DNA of 64,000 nt from positions 83,692,079 to 83,756,078 of the forward strand of contig CAMZMU010000034.1 in assembly GCA_947311845.1 (NCBI GenBank), written 5' to 3'. How positions within the stretch are numbered: position 1 is the stretch's first letter; each line of letters starts with the position of its first letter. The notes under the pieces are model-generated. The model did no database searches and was not told where the DNA came from. It worked only from the letters and a program-made list of their open reading frames with translations. This document shows positions 1 through 10,668 of the stretch, in pieces. The position numbers and the translations under genes are program-made. The DNA comes from Poa pratensis. Lineage: Eukaryota > Streptophyta > Magnoliopsida > Poales > Poaceae.

Positions 1-219
1 GGTCTTCTAGACCTGTTCGGTGACTTCCCGTCCGCAACCAACAATGTCAGGCCGGCTCATGGAGGAGCGGCAGCGGCGGCGCGCCGTCGACACGGTCTGA
101 AGGTTGAAAACGAAGGGCATCTCAACGTTTTCGTTGTAATTTTCGTTTTTGTTGAACTATTATGTACCGTTTGGTGTTTCTTTTAATGCCAGAGTCCTTT
201 TCACAAAAAAAGTTGCCAC

Positions 220-738
220 TAAGGCCGGCAATGGGTCGGGTATTGGGCGGGTCGACCTATTCCAGACCCATGCCCATATAACAAATGGGCGAGGGTCTCT
301 GCCCATGACCCTGCCCATGGGTCAGATCTCAGACCCATGCCCGTACCCGTCGGGTCACCAGACCCAATGGGCGACCCATCGGGTCTGTAGGCAGCACATC
401 AATATATAATATTATAGCATTTTAAACAGCAAAATAAGCACAAACAACAAATAGTGATGTACTGATGTACTGATTGCTCACACAAACAGCAAATCAAGTT
501 CCCAGGAAACAACAAATAGCATGGGCTGTGGTCATGTTTTACTATGAGACCCCACATGTCAGCTAATCGGGTTACCCATCGGGTCGCCCATGGGTACACA
601 TGTCTGCCCATACCCTACCCACGACTAATCGGGTCGCCCACGGGCGAGACCCATGGGCGAACATAGCGACCCATACCCTGCCCATTAGGGTCGGGTGCCC
701 GTGGGCGGACGTGCCCATGGGCGGAATTGCCGGCTTGA
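220..738. mobile_element. Non-autonomous hAT-like DNA transposon
   Basis: The 8-base sequence gttgccac occurs directly before (212-219) and after (739-746) the element, as expected for an hAT target-site duplication. The ends are imperfect inverted repeats, TAAGGCCGGCAAT on the left and TCAAGCCGGCAAT read inward from the right. The interior has no coding capacity. It is full of degenerate GGGTCG, CCCATGGGT and GACCCATGGGC motifs in both orientations, which look like subterminal transposase-binding repeats. The short frames through it read the repeats and are not genes. The superfamily call rests on the duplication length and termini. Confidence 0.75.
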
Positions 739-1060
739 GTTGCCACTATCTTCCACTCCTTCTATCCAGAAATATTTGACTTAGACTTGGCTAAATTCGG
801 TTATACGTATAAACTAAATCTGTATATACTAAAACACGTCTAAATAAATCTGTGTGATGGAAGGCCCTTTCCAGGAAGGGGTATTTTTTCAGAAATAATT
901 TTCTCATGTTCATAGCGTCGAGAACGAGACGTGGGGAAAGAGTAGAGAGTCAGGAACAATAAAATCAAAGCCCCGCGAGACGGCAGTCCAACCGAGTCGT
1001 CCCTCAAAATCGAAAACGCACCGACCTAACCGTCGCTCGGTCGGCCGCACGCGAGGAGAG
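739..1060. other. Upstream region of the 1061 gene
   Basis: About 320 bases between the hAT element and the first gene. The first half is AT-rich with several TATA-like stretches around 800-840. The last 100 bases become GC-rich. It probably holds the promoter and 5' UTR of the gene starting at 1061, but no single TATA box can be assigned. Confidence 0.4.
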
Positions 1061-4000
1061 ATGGCCTGGTCTCTGACGCGCGCTGCCGCCGCCGGGCCCT
1101 CCGCCGCTCCGCCGCCGCCGGCGCCACTCCCCACCGCGTCGCACCGCTGGGTCCGCAGCTCCCCTGCTTCGGCCGCATCCGCGTGACAAGGTGCTACCGG
1201 ACGAGCGGGCCTCCAGACTCCGAGGAGGTATCTCCCCTCATCCCGCCCCTCCCCTCCATTTCGTCGAGTCTTGACACAGATGGCTGGATTCGCATCTGCC
1301 TGCAATATGATAAGCGTGTCAGGCGGCGCCCGAACCCCGCCCGCATCCTACTAATCGCTGCTTATGCTAGTTGTTACGAACGTGGGCAGATTTTTGCTTT
1401 TTTGAACTAATCGCTGGTTATGCGGGCCTACGCGGCGCCGCTTGTGCAAATGATCCAGACCTAGGCATCCTCCATAGCCGCCATGCTTTGTCGACCTAGG
1501 CATCTGCCTGCAAATTGCAATAGACTGAGATACCTACAAAGGCAACAGATAGACGACACTCAAGAGAAATGTATTGCATCCCCTTAAATGCTCTGACCGT
1601 GCTTAGCTAAGAAATCATCTCAAACATCGAAGTTTAACTATGCTAATACGGTAACTTTCTTTTTTGAGGATAACTCATACTGGCTTTGGACATCACGTGA
1701 ATTTGACGGTTTAACTTGCATTTACTATTTGGAGTATTACCAATGATGAAACAACTTGGCGTTTTATATGGAGAGGTTCTGGTTGTTTTGTGTTATTTCT
1801 GCCCAATGCACTAAATATGCTTCGTGGTATACATAATCATTTTGCTCTTCAACATTAAACAAATGTATAATTCCTAAGCTCTGAATATTTGTAGCTTACT
1901 CTGTAGTCTGTACCTATTTGTTCAGGACTGCACGGTGTGCTGTCCAATTAGAATGGAAAGGTGATGCATCCTATGGTTTAGATTTGCCCAGTTTATTCAT
2001 GGTACTTCATTGCAAATATAGTATTCAGTACCAGAGAAGTATCGCTAAGCTAGTGTTATGCTCTGCACATTCATTTGCATCGAACACACCTGAGAAGTGT
2101 GGCTAGCTGGTAATATGCTAAACATGTTCTTATGCACAACACACTATTCTTCTTTCTGTTCAAATTTCATCTCTTTGTTGCTTTACTGGCACATGTACTT
2201 TGAGCCTTGAATTACTGGTTTGGAATTGGTTGACCGGTTATTGAATACTACCAAAAGCCACTGGGCAGACTAATCTTTCTTTAGGCCACCAATCATAACA
2301 GAAGGAAAATATGTTATGCTGTATCACCATGATTTTGTTTTGTTTTGTTCCAGGAAGCACAGAAAGGCTTTGAGTATCTTGATGAAATGGATAAGCAAAC
2401 TCTCCTGCAATATGCTAAAAAAGTTTCAATGGAGAAGGAAAGACTCATTAAGGTACGCCTAGCGACTATATCTTTGTGAAATAACTAGAACCTGGGGGTA
2501 ATACGTGCTTGCTTCAACCCCTGATCTTTTTTAAAAAAGAATTGCATGTAGGCTATATAGTCTGTGATCACAACGATGGACACGTGAAAAATAAAAAAAA
2601 GTACAATATTGCTTATAGTTTCCATTTATTTTGTTGGCTAATTCTAGTATAGAACTGTAAGCACATGCACGTGTTTCGAAATTGTTTGGCTCAAGTTTTG
2701 ACGTCTTTTTATGCAAGTTCCGCATGTGAAAAAATAAATCATGATAATTTGATTATCTATTCTACTTGGACCGAGAATTTAACCCATAGTCATGTGTTCA
2801 ACAATTCCCTACAATCAAAATGTATCATAATCTCTAAAGGTCTGACACTATATTAATGTATATTGAAGGTTATGGACGGGACTAAAATTGTACTAGATAA
2901 TGTAAAAAAAAAAAACCCGGCACATCAATCTTATGGACACTTCAAATTAACATACCATAACTGTCATACGTATAATCTTTAACACTAATGTTATGCAATA
3001 TTGTGTGTACAATTGCTTGCTGAAATTTAAAGCTGGAAGCTAAACACAAGTCAATTATTCATAAATAATTGGTTTCCTATTAAAAAAGACCGGTCCAATT
3101 ATTAAATATGCATGCAAAAGTGTCGGTGGAACTCCATCTTAGGATTAACCCCTCGCCCCAAAAAGTTTGTCCTTTATACATGTAGTAAGAATGTGAGACT
3201 TGGTGCTTGTAATAATTTTATCTAGTCGTTTCATGTCTTACTCAAAACGTCTTACATTGTGAAATGGAGGGACTACTTTTATCATAGGCTATATAGCCTA
3301 CATGCAATTTTTTTTTAAAGGTCAGGGGTTGAAGCAAGCACGTATTTCCCCCCAGGTTCTTGTGTTCTTTTCCTTTTAGACGTAGCACGTCCTCCCTAGC
3401 AGTAGTACGTACGATATTATATACTACACCTGACACGCTAGTCCAAACGGCCAAAACCTCTATCGTTCAACGACCTAAGACGCATTTTGAAATGAAAGAA
3501 AATACTACTTGAGCAGTCTTTGCTTTTAAGACGTGATGGATACGGACTCCATTTAACAGTCCCACAAAAATAGGATAAAATGATTTTTTTTTTCCAAACA
3601 AGGGATAAAATGATTGAATTGCAAAGTATAGACACGTGACGTGCCAGGTACTCATATGTACACACTTTATTGTTGTATGTAACGCTTTTTTCTTTTAATC
3701 TCAACCGTAAAAGTTAAGATCAACATAGTATATTTTTAGCCTATGTGGATAAATGTGGTGGTTTTGTTTTAGACCTGCTTTTAGTAGATAATAGAATAGA
3801 TTTGAAGAACTGATTGAACTGAAGCTACCTCTAAGATCATATGAACTAAATTGTGTTCGTTCATGTACTGATTTCATGCACGTTCAGGGCCAGTGTCAGT
3901 ACAGTCGAGTCCAAGCTGATATCAACATGAGGAATCTCAAGACGGATCTGCAGGATCTGTCCCAAAGGATTGATGATGTTCAGAAGTCTAGCGAGAAGCA

Positions 4001-4427
4001 TAGAGACGTAACATCCATCCACATAAAAAACTATGGTTCAGTGTAAGTTTTCTCACAATTTATGATGAGAACTTAACAGATTCTTTCCAATCCTAATCTC
4101 TTTCAATTACTATTTGCAGCAATTTGCTTGCGGTAGGGACTGCCTTGTTCACGGTGTACCAGGTCTGGGGCTACAAGGTGAGCCTTGTGTGATATAATAA
4201 ACTGGGTTTGCCTTGAATTGCAAAAAAACTATTGCCTTGACTGTCAATTGTTTCAGTTCTTTTAGGCCATGCCGATCGCACCGATGTGGACCAAGCAGGA
4301 AGTTTTTGCCCATACCAAGGTTCTCGAGAGTTGTCGATTAGAGTTGCATAGTGACGACATAGTTGAGTTTTGGAGACTTATTGATACAGGTTGGATAGTG
4401 TTGCTCTTATGCCAGTTCACCGGATGA
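1061..4427 (+). CDS. Small coiled-coil protein with one membrane segment, five exons (family not recognised)
   Basis: Exons inferred from splice sites and phase: 1061-1227, 2354-2452, 3888-4042, 4120-4177 and 4266-4427. Exons 2-5 join without a frame break. Exon 1 starts with MAWSLTRAAAAG, an alanine- and arginine-rich leader that could be an organelle-targeting peptide, but it meets TGA at 1184 unless one base is missing upstream; the frame one base earlier runs through to the donor at 1228. Exon 2 begins EAQKGFEYLDEMDK. Exon 3 is a charged heptad-like stretch (about NLKTDLQDLSQRIDDVQ), probably a coiled coil. Exon 4 has a hydrophobic run LLAVGTALFTVYQV, probably a membrane span. Exon 5 is the least certain; reading into intron 4 gives an earlier stop. 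I do not recognise the family. The coding phase across four introns argues for a real gene. Confidence 0.5.
2487..3360. mobile_element. Terminal-inverted-repeat element inside intron 2
   Basis: About 73 bases at 2487-2560 (agaacctggggg ... aggctatatag) recur inverted at 3283-3360, enclosing about 720 bases of AT-rich non-coding DNA. I found no convincing target-site duplication, so the superfamily is undetermined. The interior near 3210-3280 resembles one end of a Stowaway MITE (acgtcttacattgtgaaa followed by tggagggac), suggesting a second insertion. Confidence 0.5.
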
Positions 4428-6396
4428 AACTAATGTTGGAGTTCTTAAGTGGAACCCATGCATGTTAGTTAGGGTGCCTAAAACCTCAAGTTGTTCTGCT
4501 TCTTGCTGCTGCTCCTTTTCATTTGTAGTGTTGAGAGATGAATAGTGGTGTTGCAGTTCTTATGTTGGACTCATGCTGATGGCTGATACGTATAGATGTT
4601 TTCATGTTGCCATTCTGTTTCTCTATGCCATGCGAGTATTATATTTTAATAAATGCATGTTGTTGAGAAGCTTACATGCCACCTTGAATTAGTCATGCAG
4701 CCACCTTAATTATCTTAATCATGCTGCCGGAGAATCAGGATGGCGCTGCTCCCGGCCACAGCAGTCTCGAGCTCGGCCCCGAGGAGTTATCTTGCTGCTC
4801 GCCGATAAGGATAGGGGCGGCCGCCGGGGCGTGCCGGCAAACTTCTTCTTCACCTCTGTCGCTCCCCTCTGCCCCGTGCTGCGACCTTGTCTACCTCGCA
4901 GTGAAGGTTCTCGATCAGCAGTCGAGCCGCATGTGGCCGGTTCACAAGTTCGAGCAATGGTAGGTGGTGGAGTGCGTCGAGACCGTGCGCAGCCACGCAG
5001 GCTGGTGCCCCGTGCAGAACACCACGTTCCAGTGCATCGCCTGCTTTGTGCAGGGCCTGGCGGTCCGACAGGAGCGGGCGCACCGGCCGTTGCTGGGGCC
5101 GGCGAGCACGGCGTTCACCGTTCAGCCTCCTACGGTTCATGCCTTCATGGCTCAACAGAGCGCTCACTCTGGCGCACGAGCTGTGCCCGTATCATATCTA
5201 CATACATCCTTCTTCATTTCTGCAATCCATCTTCACTTATGTGCGCAAGTGAGTAGTTCATCTTAACTTTTGTGTGCACGTAACTAATTCATTTAAATTT
5301 TGTGTGCGACTGGGTAAAAATGTGATCTGCATCCAGTGGGCAGTTTTACTTCTACATTATTAACTATGTGCATATTAGTACCATACCGCCTTTACTCTAA
5401 GAGAAGCTGTACCAAAAATGAATGTGAAATTGGTATTCCTATTTAAGTTAACATGTACATACACAAGGGTCTGGAAAGTACAAAATGCAGTAACCTTTAC
5501 TATTTGGCATCAACTTTCTCATTTGTCTTTGACACCTGAAGCATCTTCTCAAATGAGTACCAATATCATGTTGTTTTTCATCACAAGTATGAAGGTATTT
5601 TACTCAATAGAATAGCATTGTCGATTAAACTTTGATGCATTGTCGATTCAAAATACTGTTTGGTGGATATGGAGCAGTGAAGGAGCCTGATGTCTTCTTG
5701 ATCCAGAAAGAAATCCCTGAGCTTAGCTTGATAACCTCAATGCTGGAACACTGATAAATAACTAGTTTGCTATACAATGGAAACAAGTGATAAGTTAACC
5801 CTCGGTCTATTTTTTTTCACTCTGTCCATACTCCATACAAATTAATCATGCCTTTTCACTTCCATACGGAGGCCACATGTTTTTCCTGGATCCCGTCAAA
5901 ATTTAACCAGGCCCAAGTGTGAGGTAAGCATTTTTTTTGTCCGTGGCACAATCGATTACATTTGATATAAGTAAAATATATTTTATCTTGATAAGGGTTG
6001 ATTTGAAATATCCTTCAAATGTACCTCTTGGCTTTTGTTTCTTCCTAGTTTTTCATTTGACTTGTGCATCCACATAGTACCAGGTAGGCAGGTACTACTA
6101 CCAAACGGCAGATAAGATTTTGATTCCTCCAAGTGCTCTTCCTCCCAAATTGTGAAGCTGGCCAGTTACCTGTTCCTGCATGTGAGAGCTCTTTAGTAGT
6201 TTGTCTAAGCTGCTAGATGTTATTTAGATGCGTGTAAGAGCTTATGGTTTTGTATGAATTTGGTTGCTTTTAGACACAGGCTTGCGCATGTACAGTTTGG
6301 GGATTGTGTTTATACATGTTGGCAGCTGGTTTGTGAGGCCTGTGTATGTATGATCAATATTCCGTATTTTAATTTGAGTGCTATTCAAATAGATTA
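4428..6396. other. Intergenic stretch with a GC-rich gene-like island
   Basis: Position 4721-5266 is markedly GC-rich and partly open in several frames. One frame has an even codon-like composition (about CDLVYLAVKVLDQQSS, then VVECVETVRSHAGWCP) but is cut by a TAG at 4961-4963. It looks like a decayed or captured coding fragment of unknown family. The rest (4428-4720 and 5270-6396) is AT-rich and shows no gene. Confidence 0.3.
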
Positions 6397-6494
6397 ATAC
6401 TCCCTCCATCCCATTTTAATTGAAGCGGAAGAAGAACTACAACAGTACAAAGTGGATATACAAATGCCGTCAATTTGAAACGGAATGGAGGTAG
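6397..6494. mobile_element. Degenerate Stowaway-like MITE
   Basis: Starts with ctccctccatcccatttta and ends with the approximate inverse (aacggaatggaggtag), about 98 bases, flanked by ta-containing sequence. The interior fold is poor, so this is an old or rearranged copy. Confidence 0.5.
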
Positions 6495-6728
6495 TAGATT
6501 GCAGCTAGTCTCCGACCCCTTAGAATACAAAATTAATGATACCAACTCTTTATCATATAAGTAAAATATATTCAAATAGATTAATAGTTGGTGAAAGACT
6601 TGAGTAGTTTCAAATAGATAGATGCATGAGATCCAGCTCAAATAGAAATCAATATTATGCAGTGGATCCACACGGGTATGTACTTGATCCAATCAATATT
6701 ATGCAATGGTGAACTCAAGCATATTAAA

Positions 6729-7246
6729 GAGTTAATGGCACCCGCGGTCACACAACTCGACGCCAATGTGCACTTAAGTCACACTTCTGCAGAATGTGAT
6801 TATTTGGTCACACAACTCGACAAGTGCGTGCACGCAGGTCACTGGCCCTACTTGTCAGTCCGTTTTGGACGGTAAATTTTCAGAAAACCCCCTGGAGTAA
6901 TATTAATTTTACAAAATGGTCGACCGACCATTTTGTAAAATTAATAGGTCGACCATTTTGTAAAATTAATATTACTCCAGGGGGTTTTCTGAAAATTTAC
7001 CGTCCAAAACGGACTGACAAGTAGGGCCAGTGACCTGCGTGCACGCACTTGACCGACCATTTTGTAAAATTAATATTACTTCAGGGGTTTTCTGAAAATT
7101 TACCGTCCAAAACGGACTGACAAGTAGGGCCAGTGACCTGCGTGCACGCACTTGTCGAGTTGTGTGACCAAATAATCACATTCTGGAGAAGTGTGACTTA
7201 AGTGCACATCGACGACGAGTTGTGTGACCGCTGGTGCTATTAACTC
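6729..7246. mobile_element. Foldback Mutator-like element (non-autonomous MULE)
   Basis: The 9-base sequence catattaaa is present at 6720-6728 and 7247-7255, the duplication length typical of Mutator. The element starts gagttaatggcacccgcgg and ends with its inverse (with mismatches). The arms are inverted almost to the centre. The right arm contains an extra tandem unit: a block of about 104 bases starting gaccattttg is present at 6951 and again at 7055, so there is one left arm against two right arms. It has no coding capacity, and the whole unit could fold into a long hairpin. Confidence 0.85.
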
Positions 7247-7255
7247 CATATTAAA

Positions 7256-8287
7256 ACACCAAATATAAGGAAAAACATACGGTAGGAGACTCTCTAAAAC
7301 ACCTCATTCCTTGAATATTTTAAGGATCTTCCTTAGAACTACCCCTCTGATCTGTAAATTTAACGAAAGGGATGCGTTTGGCATCCATGTTCTATCAAGG
7401 CCTTGCCCATTCCCCCTGCGGCCCTGCACGTCCTCCTCCGGCCGCCGCTGCCATTCTCCTCCCTCTACTGGCCACCTCCAGCTCGCCTTGTCCATTTTCC
7501 AAGGTCCTGGAATACGGGACGCCGCCAGAGTTGGCGTCCTTCTCGCCACTGGACATGCCGCCGACCTCCAGTCTTCCTCACCGTCAGGCGTAGGCCGGCT
7601 GGAGCTCCGGCGCATACAATTCAAGATTCAACGTTCCTTATCCAGAATCAGCTAAATAATCAACAGTACATTAACATAAATTCTACATCCTGCCAACCTG
7701 ATACAACTTGGAACGTAATTAAACAGTGAGAAGATGAAGACACACACAAAAGGTAACCAAAGATCATCTGGCAGGCAAGCTTACTTCAGCGAGCTTGCTT
7801 ACAAAGATACAGCAAAGCTAAAGAAAAATGAGCCACATTGTAAGCATTCATTTATAGAAGCAACCATCTCTTTGTTCATACCAGGTTGGTTAAGTCTGTC
7901 CAGAAATATCCAGAAATTAGATAATAGAGGGATGTTGGCAAAGTAGACGACAAACTCTTACAATTCCACTTCCCAGTTGACCTGTGCGTGGTACATCAAG
8001 AGTAGATATTCGCGTGAAGCATACACGATGAAAGAAGCTGCAGCAAACAAGCCCATTCCTGCATCTTCAACCAGAATAGTAGGCGGAGGCAGGAAATTTG
8101 TATGAGGGGGACGATCAAAGAAGACAACTCACAAAGGGCAAAAAAACAGCCAAAAAGTAGGAAGAAGTGATAAAAAAATGTTTTTTTCATCGATTATACC
8201 ACCATAAATTGAATAATTGTCGAGGTCAAAATGATGTACAATTGCGTATTCAAACAAAAATCTAAACAACAAGAGATAGAGAAACTA
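7256..8287. other. Intergenic, no gene recognised
   Basis: A GC-rich patch at 7400-7610 is open in several frames on both strands, which is expected from composition. No frame resembles a family I know. The rest is AT-rich and non-coding. Confidence 0.4.
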
Positions 8288-8315
8288 TCACTTCTCAACT
8301 AAAGTCCTCCTTCCC

Positions 8316-8540
8316 ACTGCGCGCGAACGCCCGCTGCTCCCCGCGCCGGCGCTGATTCCCCTAAAGTTTCGCCACCGATTCATGCCCGCCACCGCCGCAC
8401 CCGTCCACAAGATGCGCCGTGCCGCCGAATCCCGCTTCCTAGCCCCCGTCGCACCTATCCGACCGCGTCGTTTCCCCAAAAGTTTCGCCGCCGATTCATG
8501 CCAGCCGCCGCCTACCCGTCCACGGGATGCCGCCGTGCCA
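8316..8540. repeat. Imperfect tandem duplication in GC-rich DNA
   Basis: Two units of roughly 130 bases resemble each other. Both include aagtttcgcc followed by gccgattcatgcc or its variant, then a gcc-rich stretch, acccgtccac and a gatgccgccgtgcc-like end. A 124-codon minus-strand frame (8662 to 8288) spans both copies but has low-complexity Arg/Gly/Ala composition and is probably not a gene. Confidence 0.45.
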
Positions 8541-8867
8541 CCCACCGCGTGAGGAACATCCGAGCCCCTGCTGGGGCATAAAAAAATTATTTGCATGTCA
8601 GGGGGGCCCGGGCCCCTGCTGGTCCCCTGCTGCCTCCCCTGCTCTAGATACCTGCGAAGCAAATCAATAAATTATGTCAAACCACTTTGTACTATTCATC
8701 CGAGTAAAAGCCGCTAAAGTTACACAACCTCACAATTTTCTATAATTCAAACTGTAAATATTAGCTTCACCATTGTGATGTCAGCATAGTTCAAAAAAAT
8801 AACGAGTAACAGAAACCGAGATTATCAGCATGTAATTTCTGGTGCAGTGGCACACTTTAGACTTCTA

Positions 8868-9432
8868 CTCATCTACTGCTAGCACACTCTCGAGTATTTT
8901 CGCCATCTTCTCTCAGTGGAAGCTAAGAGACTAATGGTTCAAATACCTCCTACAGACGCAAATGACGAACCAGATCATCTACTGCTAGCACACTCTCGAG
9001 TATTTCCGCCCACTTCTTGCCACCGCGTCCATCCTGGAGGCCCGAGAGAGAGAGAGAGCAACGTTCACTTCCTGGGGACGCTGGGCCTCGGCCACCAGTG
9101 GCGCTCAATGCTCCAGGGCCTCATGCAAGGACGTGCACCCGCTGACCCGCTCGGCGACTGCTTCCCACGCCTCGCCGGCATCGACGGCCGGAGAACGCTT
9201 GGACGCCGGCCTGTCGTGTGACTGCGGCGCCGCCAGGATCACGAAGCTGGTGTTCCAGAACGCTGCGGTGGATGTTTGTTTGGGTGTGGAGCGAGTCCCG
9301 GCCCCATTCAAGGTGGTGAGGAAGTAGGTTTGCGGCGGCGACGACGACGACGGCCAGCGTGTCAATGTAGAGGGATGGGAAGAATTTGGCGCCCGACGCG
9401 TCGAGTTGTGTGACCGCGGGTGCCATTAACTC
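8868..9432. mobile_element. Orphan MULE end next to GC-rich captured-looking sequence
   Basis: The stretch 9399-9432 is the same terminal inverted repeat as the MULE at 6729-7246, in right-end orientation, ending attaactc. No matching left end with the same 9-base flank (caatatttt) was found, so this copy is truncated. Just inside it, 8900-9400 is GC-rich and gene-like, as in Pack-MULEs that capture host exons. A block of about 37 bases (catctactgctagcacactc ...) is repeated at 8870 and 8978. The captured gene is not recognised. Confidence 0.45.
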
Positions 9433-9766
9433 CAATATTTTGCTCTGCCGGCCTATGCACCAGTTTTTTATGTCATAATTGTTTTTGAGGTTTAAAGCGG
9501 TCGTATCCGCTATCCGATTATTATGTCATAATTTTCAGGCAAGAAACTACATAAAAAGTGTTTTTGCAGGGGGAGGGGCGATTTGGCTCCCGAGCACACA
9601 TGGTCCCGATATCTCCACCATGCAAGTAGAGTTGAGATTCGGTACAGGTTCCTTGTCCGCTTGTGTGAGGTCTTGGTAAAACCTGTGGAGACCCGGTGAA
9701 TAGCGGTGACCCACCTCGGTTGTGGGTTCCGATTGTAACGCCGAAAATTCCTGTCCCTTGGGAACA
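9433..9766. other. Intergenic
   Basis: About 330 bases between the orphan MULE end and the Helitron terminus. It is moderately GC-rich, with short frames only and no feature I can name. Confidence 0.4.
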
Positions 9767-9798
9767 CTAGACAACTTGGCGCGGCGATACGCCGCGCC
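9767..9798 (-). mobile_element. Helitron 3' terminus (minus orientation)
   Basis: Read on the minus strand, a perfect 9-bp stem with a 3-base loop (ggcgcggcg / cgccgcgcc, 9778-9798) is followed seven bases later by CTAG and then a host T (9770 down to 9766). This is the canonical Helitron 3' end: hairpin, short spacer, CTRR, T. The element extends toward higher coordinates and would include the minus-strand RPA-like gene at 10669-11792. Its 5' end was not found. Confidence 0.7.
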
Positions 9799-10160
9799 CG
9801 TGTGGTTGTATGGAATGTTACAATATGTTTATAATAATGTTAAATAAGGGTGTACTTAATTGTTTTTATTTTGTGAACTGTTTTTTAAACTGAAAAGAGT
9901 TTTCAGACTTATAGGTACAGAATGGGGAAAAGATGGTTGGCAATAAGTTTGAGACGAAAGATGACTGATTTGGTGGTCTACATTTTTAGTTGTGGACGTT
10001 GGCATGATGACCGTATAGTATGAAACAAAAGTCATACATTATTTCGCATCATTGTAATAAAGTTATCTGATTTTAAATAATTATAGAAAGGTATGGCTAG
10101 ATAATTATACATGTAATAGCAACAGTATGGCAGCAGTCTGCCTAAGTGATGAGCAGGTGA

Positions 10161-10455
10161 CATAGGTACAAATGATGTCACAGTAACTTATAAGAGGCAA
10201 GTGGTCTTAGATACTTATTATATCTAGAACCATCTAGGTAATTGTACATAAGATTGCACTGTAACAGAGGGCAGCGGCAATCAGTTTTCTTTGTACAGTC
10301 GTCCTAGCGACGCAGGTACACATGATGTCACATTAACTTATAAGGGGCAAGTGGTTTTAGATACTTATTATATCCAGAACCATCTAGATAATTATACATC
10401 GGATTGCACTGTAAGAGAGGGAGTGGCAATCAGTTTTCTCTGTCTTGTCGTCCTA
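10161..10455. repeat. Tandem duplication, 150-bp unit, two copies
   Basis: A block containing aatgatgtcacagtaactta at 10171 recurs, with a few substitutions, 150 bases later at 10321. Both copies continue through gtggtcttag..., a tatctagaaccatct-like stretch and cagttttct. It lies between the RPA-like gene and the Helitron 3' end, in the element's 3' region. Confidence 0.75.
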
Positions 10456-10668
10456 AAAGAAGCATAGTCGTCAAGAAATTGTTTCTGATTGTTCTTGACT
10501 GGTAAAGCTAGCACCGTAGCAGTTCACTAATCGCTGTAGTTAAGTAAGTAGTGAGAGTTAGTTTGCTGATAAGTGCCAATTTAGAAGTAGTGATTGTCTC
10601 GAATATTTACCTGTCAAAGATATTTTTTCTGTTGGGGCAGTTTCCCTTACTGCTGCCCGTACTGTGAT

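Noticed and set aside
7304..7729. Overlapping frames of about 106-114 codons on both strands
   Set aside because: Several frames on both strands are open at once in a GC-rich patch, and none shows a known motif.
9045..9060. (ga)n microsatellite, and the similar one at 22506
   Set aside because: Short and ordinary simple repeats with no context that makes them notable.
6729..9432. One large MULE using the left end at 6729 and the right end at 9432
   Set aside because: The 9-base flanks differ (catattaaa versus caatatttt), while 6729-7246 has its own perfect duplication.
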